Source: Heterocephalus glaber (Eukaryota; Chordata; Mammalia; Rodentia; Bathyergidae). Taken from it: a stretch of 64,000 nucleotides of DNA. Within the stretch, counting starts at the first letter, position 1, and every line of letters starts with the position of its first letter. The stretch spans positions 15,744,183 through 15,808,182 of the forward strand of contig NW_004624778.1 in NCBI RefSeq assembly GCF_000247695.1, in the 5' to 3' direction. The position numbers and the translations under genes were made by a program. The notes beneath the pieces are model-generated. The model was not told the origin of the DNA, made no database searches, and saw only the letters and a list, made by a program, of their open reading frames with translations. Shown here piece by piece: positions 1 to 11,446 of this stretch.

Positions 1-660
1 TTCAGTGTGTCCAGGTGGTTGAGTATCAGAGTTTTCCATCTCATTTCCCTTTGGGGTTGCTGTAGGTGATCTGGAAGTCTGGTTTTGAGACTTTTTTAAA
101 TGTGTTTTCTCATTTTGACTGGGAAGGCGGTGGGGGGGGCGGTGCTGTTGGCGCCTGGGGAGCTCACCTTCTCTTATCTGGGAGAGGTGGGACAGGGGCT
201 GGGAGCAGCGGTAGGGATGGTGACCCGAAACCCCCTTCCTCTTGACCAGGACCAGTTGGACGGTGGCTCCAAAGCCCCTACCTCTGGGTCAGAAGCAGCA
301 GAAGGGATGCTGGCTGGGCAGCCCCTTCCTCTGGACCATGAGTGGTGGTATGGTGGCTCAGAAGCCCCTACCTCTGGGCAGGAATTCTTTAAATGCTGAG
401 AACCTGATTAGCTCCAGTACAGTGGTCTGGTGGTCTGGTGTCCTCTGCGTCTTTGTAGTGTGGAACCAGGTGGCTGTACAGAGAAGATGCCAAAAGAGTG
501 TGTGGGGGGGATGTCCAGTGGATTGTTGCTGGGACGCAGGCTGATTTGGTGTTTTCCGCGCTATTGGCGACCTCGGGACCCTGTCTGCAGACCTGCCTGT
601 CTGCAGCAGGCTGATTCGGTGTTTTCAGCGCAACTCAAGCTATTAGTTTCTTAAGGCAAG
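1..660 (-). mobile_element. Probable L1 5' UTR and start of ORF1 (minus strand, runs off left edge)
   Basis: This block is far richer in GC and CpG than anything after it. It holds two internal repeats: a module near 232-291 recurs near 322-380 (offset 90), and a 25-base module at 537-561 recurs at 607-631 with two differences (offset 70). Read on the minus strand, positions 110 to 1 give an open stretch rich in S, T, P, Q and K (TSRSPTATPKGNEMENSDTQ), in the style of the disordered ORF1 N-terminus of mammalian L1. No in-frame start codon was found for it. Repeated GC-rich modules followed by ORF1-like sequence fit an L1 promoter region whose body lies left of the window. Preserved CpGs suggest moderate youth. 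An LTR promoter or an unrelated GC-rich repeat are alternatives. The family assignment is inference. Confidence 0.45.
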
Positions 661-862
661 ATGCTGGGATAATCAGCATTTGAAAATGACAGATCTATTT
701 CTCATGTAAGGCACCCAGATATGTCCCAATGACACAGGGATATAATTGTAAAAGAAAAAAGTGAAACCATATATGTCACCAAAAGAAAATGCAGCCAAAT
801 CCCCTTAAAATTGGGGAGTGAGAAGTTTGGAAAAAAACCTTTGTAACTATGACTGGCAGAGT
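661..862. other. Unique sequence, nothing recognised
   Basis: Ordinary AT-rich sequence between the GC-rich block and the first SINE. I see no open frame, repeat or RNA signature in it. Confidence 0.5.
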
Positions 863-872
863 TCCAATTCCT

Positions 873-966
873 GCCTGTGGATGTGGCTCAGTGGCAGAGC
901 ACTTGCCTAGCATATGCAAGGCCCTGGGGTTCAGTCCCCAGTGCTACAAAATTAAAAATAAAATCC
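873..966 (+). mobile_element. ID-type tRNA-derived SINE
   Basis: The body carries a pol III A-box-like segment (tggctcagtggcagagc) and a B-box-like segment (ggttcagtcccc), followed by a short A-rich tail. A 10-base direct repeat, tccaattcct, flanks it at 863-872 and 967-976 and is the probable target-site duplication. Its middle (cacttgcctagcatatgcaagg) is closer to classical ID than the other SINEs in the window, so it may be a different subfamily. Confidence 0.85.
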
Positions 967-976
967 TCCAATTCCT

Positions 977-2214
977 TCTGGAGGTTTTGTTCCTTGTCTT
1001 TTCTAGCCTTTAGAAGATAGTCTGGGCTCATGCTCTTCTCATCATGTTCTTTCCTTCCATCTTCACACCTCCCTTGACTCTGAGTTTCGTTTTATAAGGA
1101 AACTTGTGATTAAATTGGGCCCTTCTCGACAATCTCTCCATCTCAAAATCTTTAACTTAATGACCTCTTCAGAGTGGATTTTACTGTGTAAAACAGCATA
1201 TTCATAGATTCTGTGATTTAGGACATGAAAATGTCTATCCCCTTTTCTCTGGTTCTCAAAGATTCACATCCATCTCATGTCAAATATATTCCAAGACCCC
1301 AAGAAGTCTCAAACCAATATAATATCAACTCAAAGTCCATTCTTTTCATCAAAATTTCATCATCTCAAAATTCTAATTCACTTCATCTAAATCACAAAAA
1401 GGCGTGAGTCTGAGTATAATCCATATGAGGGCAAAATTCCTGTTTTCCAATAAAAAATTATCTGCTTCCAAATTACAGTAGAGGAATTACAGGCATAGGA
1501 TAGCAGCTAGAGACATTACCCTTCAAAAAGGGAAAAAATGGAAAGGAAAAAGGAGTACTTTATTCTGGGAAATTTTGAAATCCACCTGTACAAATTCCAT
1601 TATGTATCAAAGCCTGTGAATGATCTGTCGTATACATGTCTGCTCTCCAGGTTGAAGTTGCCAACCTTGGAGGATTCGTTTTCCATGAAGGGTAGCATGT
1701 GTTTTCACCAGAGATTTTTGTTATCAGCCTGTGTTCTACATGTAGAAATTTCAACAGGAGTTTGAAAACCTCCTTTTATTTTGCCCTCCCTATGTCTCTT
1801 TTTATCCAAGGGTAGTGTTTCTGTCACAATGAAATTTTCAAGAGCTTTGCAGGTCTTCCACATATGTTTGATGGATTTACTCCATTAGATGAGAATCTCC
1901 TTCATAGATACATCGGACAATTTCTCCTCCATCACAGAGGCTACTGAGCCGACTGAGGAGATTTGTGAATAACAAGCCTAAAATATAGCCATTAAGCAAC
2001 ACAGATGCTCTATGATATGTGAGCAAAGCTATACTCATTTATATGACGTTCAGAAAAAGGCAAAAGTTCTCGGGATGGAGAACAGATCAGTGGTTGCCAA
2101 AGACTACACTGGAGTGGAAAGAGGATTTGATTGAAAAAGGTAGCACAAGAGAATGTGGGGGCAGGTGTTGACAAAATTGTTCTCCCCATACCCTCTCTCT
2201 CCTTTCCTTTCTCT
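977..2214. other. Unique AT-rich sequence
   Basis: No gene or recognisable repeat was seen. Short frames at 1225-1407 and 1538-1765 lack any coding character. Confidence 0.5.
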
Positions 2215-2217
2215 CTT

Positions 2218-2306
2218 TCATTCCAGCATTGGAGATCAACCTTAGGGCCTTAGGGCCTCACTCATACCTACTAAGCAAGCACTCAGCCTCTTAGCTGCAT
2301 CCTTTG
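2218..2306 (-). mobile_element. Old ID-like SINE fragment
   Basis: Minus-strand ID features remain recognisable: ggagatcaacc matches a decayed B box, and agcaagcactcagcctctta matches the anticodon-arm and A-box side. It is well diverged and no clear flanking repeat was found. Confidence 0.5.
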
Positions 2307-2451
2307 TCCTCTCATTCTGCATCTCAATGGTTTCTTTTCCAACACTGCCTTAGTCAAAGCTCACAGACTATAAATCACAAAGTGAAATTTACTGTATATA
2401 AGTTTTCAATAATTTATAAAAATAAGAAACAGGAGAAGTAGAAAAAAGATA

Positions 2452-2455
<4 letters not shown>

Positions 2456-2483
<28 letters not shown>
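2456..2483. repeat. (GA)n microsatellite
   Basis: About 14 uninterrupted GA dinucleotides. Confidence 0.95.
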
Positions 2484-3598
2484 CAAGCACAAGTATTAGG
2501 GGAAAAGAGCTATTTGTCTCAAGAAAGCACAACTGGTAATCATGCCTTCTCTTTCTCTGCCTATTTCATACTTTTTAAGGAGGGAAGATCCTAGAGAGAA
2601 AACTTGGCATGCCTGATGGCAATATCCTGCCATGAGCTCAACCTCAAAGTTGAACTTTCAATTTGGAAGCTTTAAAATGGAATTCAACAAAATTAGTGTT
2701 TCAGTGTCCATTCAAAATGAACAGCACTTGCCGACCTTTAACTAATTAATAATGGAATAATTTGGATGCCATAATGTTTGTTATTTGAGAATCACATCTG
2801 GTCTACCTCCCCTTGATTCCTCTCAAACTTCCTATCACAATTCCCTGCTCATATTACAGCCCCTCAATACATCTTCACAGACTGAATACATCTTCACAGA
2901 CTGAATACATCTGTCAAGAATATTTCTCTCTTAGAAATGCAAAATACCCTACAGGCTTTGACAGTTTTTGTTTTCTTCTTAATACTGTTTTATATTTCTT
3001 ATGCTTACTGCAATAAGCATGAATTACTTTCATAATTAGAAAAAAGCAATAAAAGTTATTTTGCAAAAGCAAACACATCTGGGAGGGTTGTTTCAACCTT
3101 ATTGCTTTTCTTGGAACAATTGAGTTCAGTTGCACAGAGGCAGTGAATTTTGATTGTGGAAGGGTAAGATAAGTCATTTGTGAAGAAGGACTACTTTGGA
3201 TGGTACTTAGAGTAGCCAGAGAATGCCAGAGGTTTGATGAGAGGTGGGAAAAAATGCATAAGAAAAGGTGAAAGGAGGGGTCTAAAACAAACGTTTATAT
3301 TCTCAAACCTATTTTTTGTTACTACCACCTTTATAATAACAGGAAGAAATAATTTTGCCTTTTTCTACTTCCTCCAGGCTGACATGATTCTTGACAGCAA
3401 GAATCCAGGAAACGTTGTATTTGCTGGAAACTCTCCCAACCCAAATTCCAGAAGCTAAGGGGACTTTGTGACAAAGTTCTTTGGGTCAGCAAGAAAATGA
3501 GAAGACTAATACTGTAGGCAATTTTCATAGAAATGTTTACTCATTTTTTGAAAAAATATATTACTTCCTCTTCTAATTTTGATTTAAAGTATTTTCTC
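2484..3598. other. Unique sequence with a short 19-bp tandem duplication
   Basis: At 2866-2915 a 19-base unit beginning aatacatcttcacagactg is repeated 2.6 times. The rest is unremarkable and non-coding. Confidence 0.6.
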
Positions 3599-3599
3599 T

Positions 3600-3673
3600 T
3601 TTCTTCCTCTCTCTCTATTTCTCTCTCTTTATTTCTTTCTCTTTCTTCCTCCTTCCTTCCTTCCTCTTTCTTT

Positions 3674-3725
<52 letters not shown>

Positions 3726-3752
3726 TCCTTCTTCCTTTCTTTCTCCTTTTGT
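3600..3752. repeat. Pyrimidine tract with (TTTC)n microsatellite
   Basis: This is an almost pure C/T strand. The core at 3672-3727 is about 14 perfect TTTC units, and the flanks are decayed CTTT/CCTT variants. It abuts the antisense B1-dID element and may have grown from that SINE's A-rich tail. Confidence 0.95.
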
Positions 3753-3932
3753 GCAGTACTAGGGAATGAACCCAGAAACAACTGTGCCATGTCCTTAGCT
3801 CTTTTTACTTCATTTTATTTATTTTTTGATACAGAATCTTGCAAAGTTCCCCAGGCTAGACTTGTACTTGCAATCATCCTTCCTCAGCCTCCTGAGTAGC
3901 TGGGATTACAAACCTGTGCTGCCACATGTAGT
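3753..3932 (-). mobile_element. B1-dID composite SINE
   Basis: Read on the minus strand, a 7SL/B1-like monomer (complement of cctcagcctcctgagtagct at about 3882-3902) is followed by an ID-like half (complement of gcagtactagggaatgaacc near 3755-3775). The two halves are joined by an A-rich linker. The divergence points to an old insertion. Confidence 0.7.
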
Positions 3933-6900
3933 GAGAGTATTCTTTGTAGAATAACGATAGATCTCTATTCTTCAAAGACTTTTCTATATTTTAAAATCAA
4001 CACTGGGGCTTTGCTGTATCAGGCTGAAAGCATCATGATCATAGAGAGCACATTTGTGTCTTCACCTCTCAGCTCTACCACACTGTACCTAGCACAGTAT
4101 TCCAGGCTGTAGTTGACAAAGAATTTCTGTTGTCTTGTAGTATTTTTACTTCTCCAGATACCCCTACAAAAATGATTTCCTATGATTTCTTTTCATGTTA
4201 GTCTCATCAGTGGACTAAACACTTCAGGAGGCTTAGATCATCTCTACTTTAATTCTGTAGAATCTCCTGAATAAAACACTCAGTAAATATTAATTGATCA
4301 ACAGTATTTTTATAATACTTTACATTTTGTGTATCATATTATAAGATTTGTAAAACTATGATGGATAAGTAGAGGAAGTATTCATCTTCATTATACAAAT
4401 AAGGAAACAGGTCCAAATAATTCACCATAATCAAATGTCACATAGCCAGACTGTGGCTCAAAGCTAAAACTTTAGTCTAGGTCTCCTGATTGGTGTTCAT
4501 GGTATTCATTCATTTATTCTTTCTATTGTTCACTCTTTCAATGAATGTTTATTAGATATTACATTTTTCTGAGTTCTTACATTTCCATGCACCAGATACA
4601 GTGCATCTAGATAAGTTAAAGAATATAGCTTCCAAAAGGAGGACCTATGAAGATCAGCAGTAGCATCCAGAACATGGGTCTGGAGAGGAAGAAAAGCAGA
4701 CTGGGAAGGATACACTGCTAACAATATAATCAAAGCTTATGAGGAAGGAAGATTTGGTTTCAAGGAAGTCATGTCAGGGAGCAAGGGAAGATAATAGGAT
4801 AAATCCAATACACAGTCAGTACAATTTCTGAAAGGACTGCTCAGGCAAGGGAAGGGTTTGGATCATCTGGGGAAGAGATCTGATAGAGAGTCATGGGGTG
4901 AGCAGAGATATTGTCTCAGAGGGATAGAGATCTTTCAGGTGCTGTTGCAAATGGAGTTCTGGTAATGCTTTTCCTTGGATGTATTGTAGTCAGATATGTC
5001 ATCAATCAGGATGCCCTACCTCAAAGCCAAGAAGTAAATCAATTTAGTTTGTGAAAGTTCTATCAGTCCTTCTTTCCCAGAATCATACACCAGTAATGTC
5101 AGATCCAAGATTCAATTTAGTGAATCAGGTCAGTGTTCCTAAACACAGGTTCTTGTGCAAATTTTCCATATTGGCAATTCTACTGGGACTCAGAGCAGCA
5201 CACCCTAATGACCTAGTGCCCGGTGGTTATTATCATTTAGGAAAATTATTCCTCATGCTCATAACTTACTGAACCTTAAAATTTGCTCATAAAATTCAAT
5301 TTTTAGAAATATTAAAAAATCTACTCTTGCTTTTGCTAAGGGAAGAAACTAATAACAACACTGAAACAAATGCCAGCATTGTGAGAACAAATTAAGTTAT
5401 ATATCACCCAAAGAGAAACCTCTCTCTTTTTGTCTGCAGCTGAAACCTGTGAAAATTGGCTTTTGAAGTTACCATTCCGTTTTGTGTCTATAACAATGTC
5501 ATAATCTATTTACCTATTTCCAAATTCTACACTCCATTTTCTTTTACTTGGTAACCATCTTGGTAGAATGGCTAACACGGCTCTCCAGACAATGTGTAAT
5601 CAAGATACATGTTTCAAATTTTAATATTTTTAATGTTCTGAAAGATTTGCAGTTCCTCTGATGAGTCAACATCATGATCCACTAACTGAAGCCTGGAGCA
5701 AAATGAAATTAACGCCTTTTCAGACTGCACTGCAAGGGCTGGACAGAGGGGTGTTCCATAGTATCAGAATCTCACGACATCAGAGAGGAGAAAAGGAATC
5801 AATTTCTATTAAAAACAATTTATCTTCTGTGAACTACCAAAACTGCCATGATTGGAAATTTTTCCCTTTTCAAAGATTTCATAGATAAGATGATGGAAAT
5901 GAACTGTTAGAAGTTCCTAACCTTCCACAAAAACTAACATTGCCAAATTTCTCTCTAATAACTTCATTTCCAGCCTCTTTGTATTCCTCTTCAAATGCAT
6001 TTCTTTATGGATAGAAAGTTTTCTGCCATTGTTCGTTAGTATTAATTTGGTTGCTATGGAGTTTTGGTTTCCACAACTATTATCTGATCCTAGACATAAG
6101 TGATTAATGAGCATAAGAGAAACTTAATAGTTGTGACTGTAGGCTTACCCACTCCTTCGCTACCTCTGAGAATCCATGCTAGTGAACATTAGTATGGGAA
6201 ATGCAATAAAATTATCAGCTTGTTTAGGTAGGAAGAAGCAGTGAAAACTACTGCTCTAGATGTAAAGGAAGGTGCAGAGTTGTAATGGGAGATTTCTGAG
6301 AATAGCTTGATGAGACAAAAAAGGAAAAATGAGACAAGTGAATAGAGACATTCATGTTTTGCTAAACTATAGACTTTGAAGAGACTGTTAAACACCAGTG
6401 TTGATGGGGGTAGGCAGTCTTGGGGAGAATGACCATGGAGCAAGATCAAACTCTTTGTAAAAAAAACCCAATTATGTAGAAATTGGTATGATGAGTGCAG
6501 AGAAGGACTTAAGATCCTGACCAGCTGTGTGACTTGGTCAAATAGCCCTAGCCCTCAAATTCTCAGTCTTGTACAAGATGATCTCTGAAGAACTAACCCT
6601 CTGGCACTTTATTGTTTTATGAGCATGCTGGTTTTGCATATATGTAATTTTCTTTCTTTCCTCCTCCATTTGCTAATTAAAATGCAAGTTAACCGTCAAG
6701 AAAACCTGGAATAGCTGTTTAGATCCTAAAGGACTATACATATGTTAACTTAATAAAAAAATAAGCACTTACTGAGTATGTACTATGCACTTGGCTGCTA
6801 ATGTATCCGGACTCCACTGGGATTCAGAAGAAAAATGTGGCCCAATCTTTTTTAATGAAAAACAAACAATGTAATTGTAATAAAGAAGATTGTGAGATTT

Positions 6901-8074
6901 AAATAAGATTCTGAATTAGGTATAATTAAACTATAAAATCAATCATTCATTGGAATTTTTAAAAAAGATGTTCATTGGGAGCCCTTGCTTTTATCATAAA
7001 GTTCTCTCTTTACTTCTATTTAGTGACTGCCAAAGTGAGAGGTCAGGGATCACAGGGAGTCAGGAGTAAGCAAAAATGAATATAGCAGCTGAGCTTATCT
7101 TATCTGTAAAACTGATATTAATGTTCTGTTTTGATTCATCTTCAATATTGTGTCTTCTCCCTCTACTTCAGCCTCAGGTAAGGACATCTGTTAGAATTTC
7201 TGCATTGCAAACATAAGTAGCAACATGATAACACAAGTTCTGTCATTTAGCCTCAGATATATTCATTGAATTAAGGGCTCAAATTGCTCACACACTTGCA
7301 TACATGTTATTTACAGGACTGGTTGTATTTGCAATACACAGAGAAAAGAGAATGAAGTTGAATATTTAGAGATTGGCTTATTTTTCTTAGAATTGTTATT
7401 AATTAAGTACTTTAATTAATGCCAGATACGCCTAAGCATTTCCATGTGGGAAAAAATTCTTTTTCAGAATATAATTGGGGAAATCCTCAACCCAGACACT
7501 TAGGCTAGAGACTCGTTCTTTGAAAATGAACCAAAGGGACTATGAAATTCTCTTTTTTCCTAAGTCACAGAGAAGTTATTATGTATGATGGTAGTGGATG
7601 GGAAGAGATTAGTGTACAGGATGACCTGCTTCTAGCACTGACTTGTAAAATAAGACTGTCTTGTGTCATGTACTAAAAATACCAGTGTGTATGCAGAACA
7701 CCCAAGAATTAAGAAAGACTTTTGGTGTCAATTTTTCACATATCTCTTAGGAAATAAACATTTCTGAAAGAATTAGAAGGAGCCACAGAGAAGGATTTCA
7801 TAGATAAGTATTATAGGCAAGAGAGCAATGACTTACCAAAGAGTAGTTTAACAAACTCTGGGACACACCCACATCCTCTTCAAATGTATCTGGCCCTATT
7901 TGCCACTGTTGGCAGGGCGACTTTACATGAATTTGTTTTTCACAAGATATTTGTTATAGAATAAGTCTATAGGTTGCACCAAGTCACTGAAGTTTTTTCT
8001 CTCCAAAATTTGATTGAAGAGACACAGAAAAGGTAATCAGCTAAAGCAATCGGCACCACTCCATGTAAGATACA
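3933..8074. other. Unique sequence with ancient MIR/L2 scraps
   Basis: No gene was found. Positions 4380-4495 resemble an antisense MIR (the decayed complement of its aaggaaacag and catagccag blocks). Around 4500-4620 and 6770-6830 there are L2-like fragments. A near-palindrome, attaattaa-gtact-ttaattaat, at 7398-7420 holds two TAATTA homeodomain-type cores. Frames at 5051-5272, 5661-5888 and 6189-6449 (minus) show no family features. Confidence 0.45.
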
Positions 8075-8085
8075 TGCAAGTCTAA

Positions 8086-8179
8086 GTTTTGTTTGTTTGT
8101 TTTTTTTGGTGCCAGGGATCGAACTCGGGTCCTTGCGCTTGCGCAGCAGGCAGTGAAACCACTGAGCTAAATCCCCAGC
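8086..8179 (-). mobile_element. Young ID-type SINE
   Basis: The antisense A box (ccactgagctaaatcccc) and B box (gggatcgaactcgggtcc) are intact and several CpGs survive (cttgcgcttgcgcagc), indicating a recent insertion. The 11-base direct repeat tgcaagtctaa at 8075-8085 and 8180-8190 is a convincing target-site duplication. The poly(T) at the left end is the antisense tail. Confidence 0.92.
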
Positions 8180-8190
8180 TGCAAGTCTAA

Positions 8191-8960
8191 ATTTTAAGGA
8201 AAGGAAAACATGGGAGTGGTTGATGTAGGGCTGTAGAGATAGCTGCCAAGCACAAAAGGAGAGAGTGTGGCAATAAAATGGTCAGAAACAAAGAGCAAAA
8301 TGTAGAGAGTGAGCACCTCTGATTCAGTTCTCAGCTTTCTAGTTCCCAGCCTCAGGTCCCAGGCAGCTCAGCTATGCTTGAGTTCAGAGTGACACTGTTG
8401 CATCTTTTTAGTGATCATGTTCCATGACTTTGCTTTTGACAGTCTGAGTAGTTCATACAACCTACAATATACCTAGAAAAGGATGAGTAAACTACAACAG
8501 GTTTAGAAGATAAAATTTAAGCAAGGCCTCCTCCCCTCCAAGTCAATGTTTTATGCTCATTGTTCCTCAATGCTGGCTCCCCAAACATGCTGGATGTAGG
8601 CTACCAAGGTTTTATTTATTTGTTTGCTGATACTTAGTAGCTTCAACTTTCTACCAGAATTAAAAATCTCAAAAAAAATTAATAGGAAAATGTCATAGGG
8701 AGTATAGATAGGATATAATCTAGACACCTATTTCCTCAAGCTACCTTTTAGTAGATTGAAATCTTAGGAAAAATACTGAATTCCCTTACTTTGATGAGTT
8801 GATGAGTGTGTTTATCCAAAAATAATTTATTTAAATGTCTTACATAATCACTATCATTATTCTTTGGAAATATACTAAGTGGGAAAAAAGCAGGTTATAA
8901 TGAAATATATGTGATATGTTCTTAAATGTCCTTTATAATTACATAATTACCTTTATTGGT

Positions 8961-8962
<2 letters not shown>
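8191..8962. other. Unique AT-rich sequence
   Basis: Nothing recognised. No open frame of note. Confidence 0.5.

Positions 8963-8997
<35 letters not shown>
8963..8997. repeat. (CT)n microsatellite
   Basis: About 17 CT/TC dinucleotides, ending in a short tgtg. Confidence 0.95.
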
Positions 8998-9002
<5 letters not shown>

Positions 9003-9019
9003 ATTATTATATATGGTCA

Positions 9020-10800
9020 CTTTCTTCTAGCCTTTATAAAGTCCTTCAGTATTTCTTAAAAAGGAGATCATTTTCTAAAAAGAATCTCAGCTTTTGTTTA
9101 CTTGAATTTGTCTTTATTTCACTTTCATTTTTCCAAGATGGTTTTGCTGGATAGAAGATTCTTGGATAAGAAGTTTCTGCTTGTCTTTCAGCCTTGACAT
9201 ACTCAGCCAACTGTCTTTGTCTTCCATTGTTTCTAAGGAGCAATCAGTTGTTAATCTTACTGGGGAGTCTGCATATGAGGAATTGCTTTCTTTTCTGCTT
9301 TCAAGATTTTCTCTTAAGCTTTTAGCATTTTAATTATGATATGTCAAGGGGTATGTCTCTGCATTTTGTTTACTTAGAGTTTGCTGAACTTTTGGATTTG
9401 AAGATTAATGTTATCAATAAAATGCGGGGAAGTTTTAGACATTATGTCTTGAGGTTTTTTTCTTGCTCTTTTCTCTCCTTCATCTCTTTCTGGTACTTCC
9501 AATGTTGTATGTTGGTGCAGATAGTGGTGTTTCACATGTTTCTATGGATCTATTTCTTTTCTTTCATTTTTTTCAGCTCCCTTAATCTCTGACAATCTAT
9601 CTTCAAGTTCCCGAATTCTTTTTTCTAGTTCAAATCTACTTCTGAACCCTTTTAGTAATGCTTTTCCTTTAGTTATTATACTTTTCACCTCCAGGATTTC
9701 CATTTTTAAATTTTTTTGTTTTATTTTTGAAAAATAGCCTCACTATGTAGTCCAGGCTGTCTTTGAAGTCACTATGTAGCCCAGCATGGCCACAAACTCT
9801 TACTGATCCTACTGCCTCAGCCTTCCATGTGATGAGATTACAGGGATGTGCCACAATACTAAGGTCCAAAACTAATTTTATTTCCTCATGATTTTATTTG
9901 TTTGATTTGGAATTGTTGTCATACTTTCCTTGCTTCTTTAAACAGGATTTTCTTAATTTAATGACTATATTGTTGTTAAAGCTTTAAAGTCTGCCAAGTT
10001 CATTGTCTTTGCATTCTTAAAGTTTGCTTCTGTTGCCTGTTTGATTTTTATTCTATACATTAGTGGAGTTTCCTATTTCTTTCCATATCTTATATTTTCA
10101 TTGAAAATTAAAATTTTAGTTAATATATTTTAACCCCTACCCTCTCATTTGGGGCTTGTTTGCTTATTTGTTTAATGAGTTCACTGAAATATATTACTTA
10201 TGTTGTTTCCCACACAGTGTGAAGCCTCTGATGCAGCTCTTCTGAAAGCTTTGTGGACATTCACACAGTCACCCAGTGATGGTACTGTGCTGAGGTAGCT
10301 TCTTTTTGTCTCTTTGTCTGTTGTCTCTCTTAATCCATCCTCTTCTGTTCATATAACACTGAAATATCAGGATCCATTAGTTTCTGACTAATTGCTCCAT
10401 TGTTTCCAACAATATTCTGGAATATAAATTGTTCCACAGCCTTATCCAGCATTATTTAAACATCTTTTTACAAGTGGGGGTTTTTAGGCTGGACTTTAAA
10501 GTTTGTTGTTTTTTTTTTAAGTTATTTCTAATAACAGGATAGCCCTTGGTAACTGTCTCTTTCCCTGATTTGTTTCTTGTAATTTCATCTATGGTTTAAG
10601 TTATTACTCTTGTGGTATTATCATCTTTTTCTTAATTGTGTACATTGAAATTACTCTTTTTAGAGCAACATTAGGCTTGCTGTTCCCTAGAAATTTTTTT
10701 CCAGACAATTTCAGGTTTTTTGGAAGTGATATTAAAACTTCATTGTTTCAATAGACTTCTCCTCTGACCAAAATCTCTGAAGCACTCTTTAAAGAGAGAG
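9020..10800 (-). mobile_element. Old L1/HAL1-type LINE remnant (antisense)
   Basis: The plus strand is the complement of an old mammalian LINE ORF1 region. It holds the characteristic run tggatagaagattcttggat near 9147, then gttgttaatcttactgggga, ttttctcttaagc, and ctatcttcaagttcccgaat near 9597. All of these are diagnostic of old L1 or half-L1 copies. Frames are broken throughout and there is no coding capacity. The right end is indistinct. A B1-like SINE interrupts it at about 9708-9868. Confidence 0.65.
9708..9868 (-). mobile_element. B1-like SINE inside the old LINE
   Basis: The complement of a 7SL-derived monomer is visible: tgtagtccaggctgtctttg, tgcctcagccttccatg, then gagattacagggatgtgcca. 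An internal duplication of the 'actatgtag(t/c)cca' block gives two partial modules. It splits LINE sequence that continues on both sides, so it is younger than the LINE. Confidence 0.65.
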
Positions 10801-11319
10801 GTTCAGGACAAGGGCCTGGTTCTTGAGATGCCCTAGAATGAAGGTGCAGTAGCTTCTAGTCTTTTTGATTTGCCTCTACTGGATGAAGCTTCTAACCTAT
10901 GAATGAGTTGGGATGATGGAAACCAGAGCCTCAGAATCACTTAACTTCTGAGGCTGTTATATATGGAGTGGTTAGAAGAGAGATCTTGATTTCTCAGCCA
11001 CAGTTTTCAAGAAGTTAGCCCTCTGAAACACGGAAGTAGTAGAAAGGATGAAAAAATGCAGCTGACCTTTCTGGTGAAATAATGCATCACTTTATTGAGA
11101 GCCAAAGGATATGGAGCCCTATTTTCTTGATGAGATACATCTAGGTGGAGCTTCGGTCATGCTGAGCTGAAGAGGGAGAGAGAGTAGGTCTTCAGCACAA
11201 ATTCCATAGCCTCCAGGTGTTATTAACAAAATTTAGTAGATTTTGTAAATATTTCCTTAGTTATCCTAACTGACAAGACAGCTCCCATAACTGAAATGGA
11301 GCAGTATCAGGAGACTTTA
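10801..11319. other. Unique sequence
   Basis: Nothing recognised. No coding potential. Confidence 0.45.
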
Positions 11320-11436
11320 TTTATTTATTTATTTGTTTTTTATTTTATTTTATTTTTTTTGGTACCGGGGATCGAACTGAGTCCTTATGCTTGCAAGGCA
11401 AGCAGTGGAACCACTGAGCTAAGTCTCTGGCCCCTA
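11320..11436 (-). mobile_element. ID-type SINE with expanded T-rich tail
   Basis: The antisense B box (ggggatcgaactgagtcc) and A box (ccactgagctaagtc) are clear. The tail has expanded into (TTTA)n/(TTTTA)n at 11320-11355. A 9-base direct repeat, gagacttta, at 11311-11319 and 11437-11445 is the likely target-site duplication. Confidence 0.85.
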
Positions 11437-11446
11437 GAGACTTTAA

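Noticed and set aside
100..399. 99-codon frame in the GC-rich block as a gene
   Set aside because: The 90-bp repeat is not codon-phased with any known protein, and the block reads better as an L1-like 5' UTR on the other strand.
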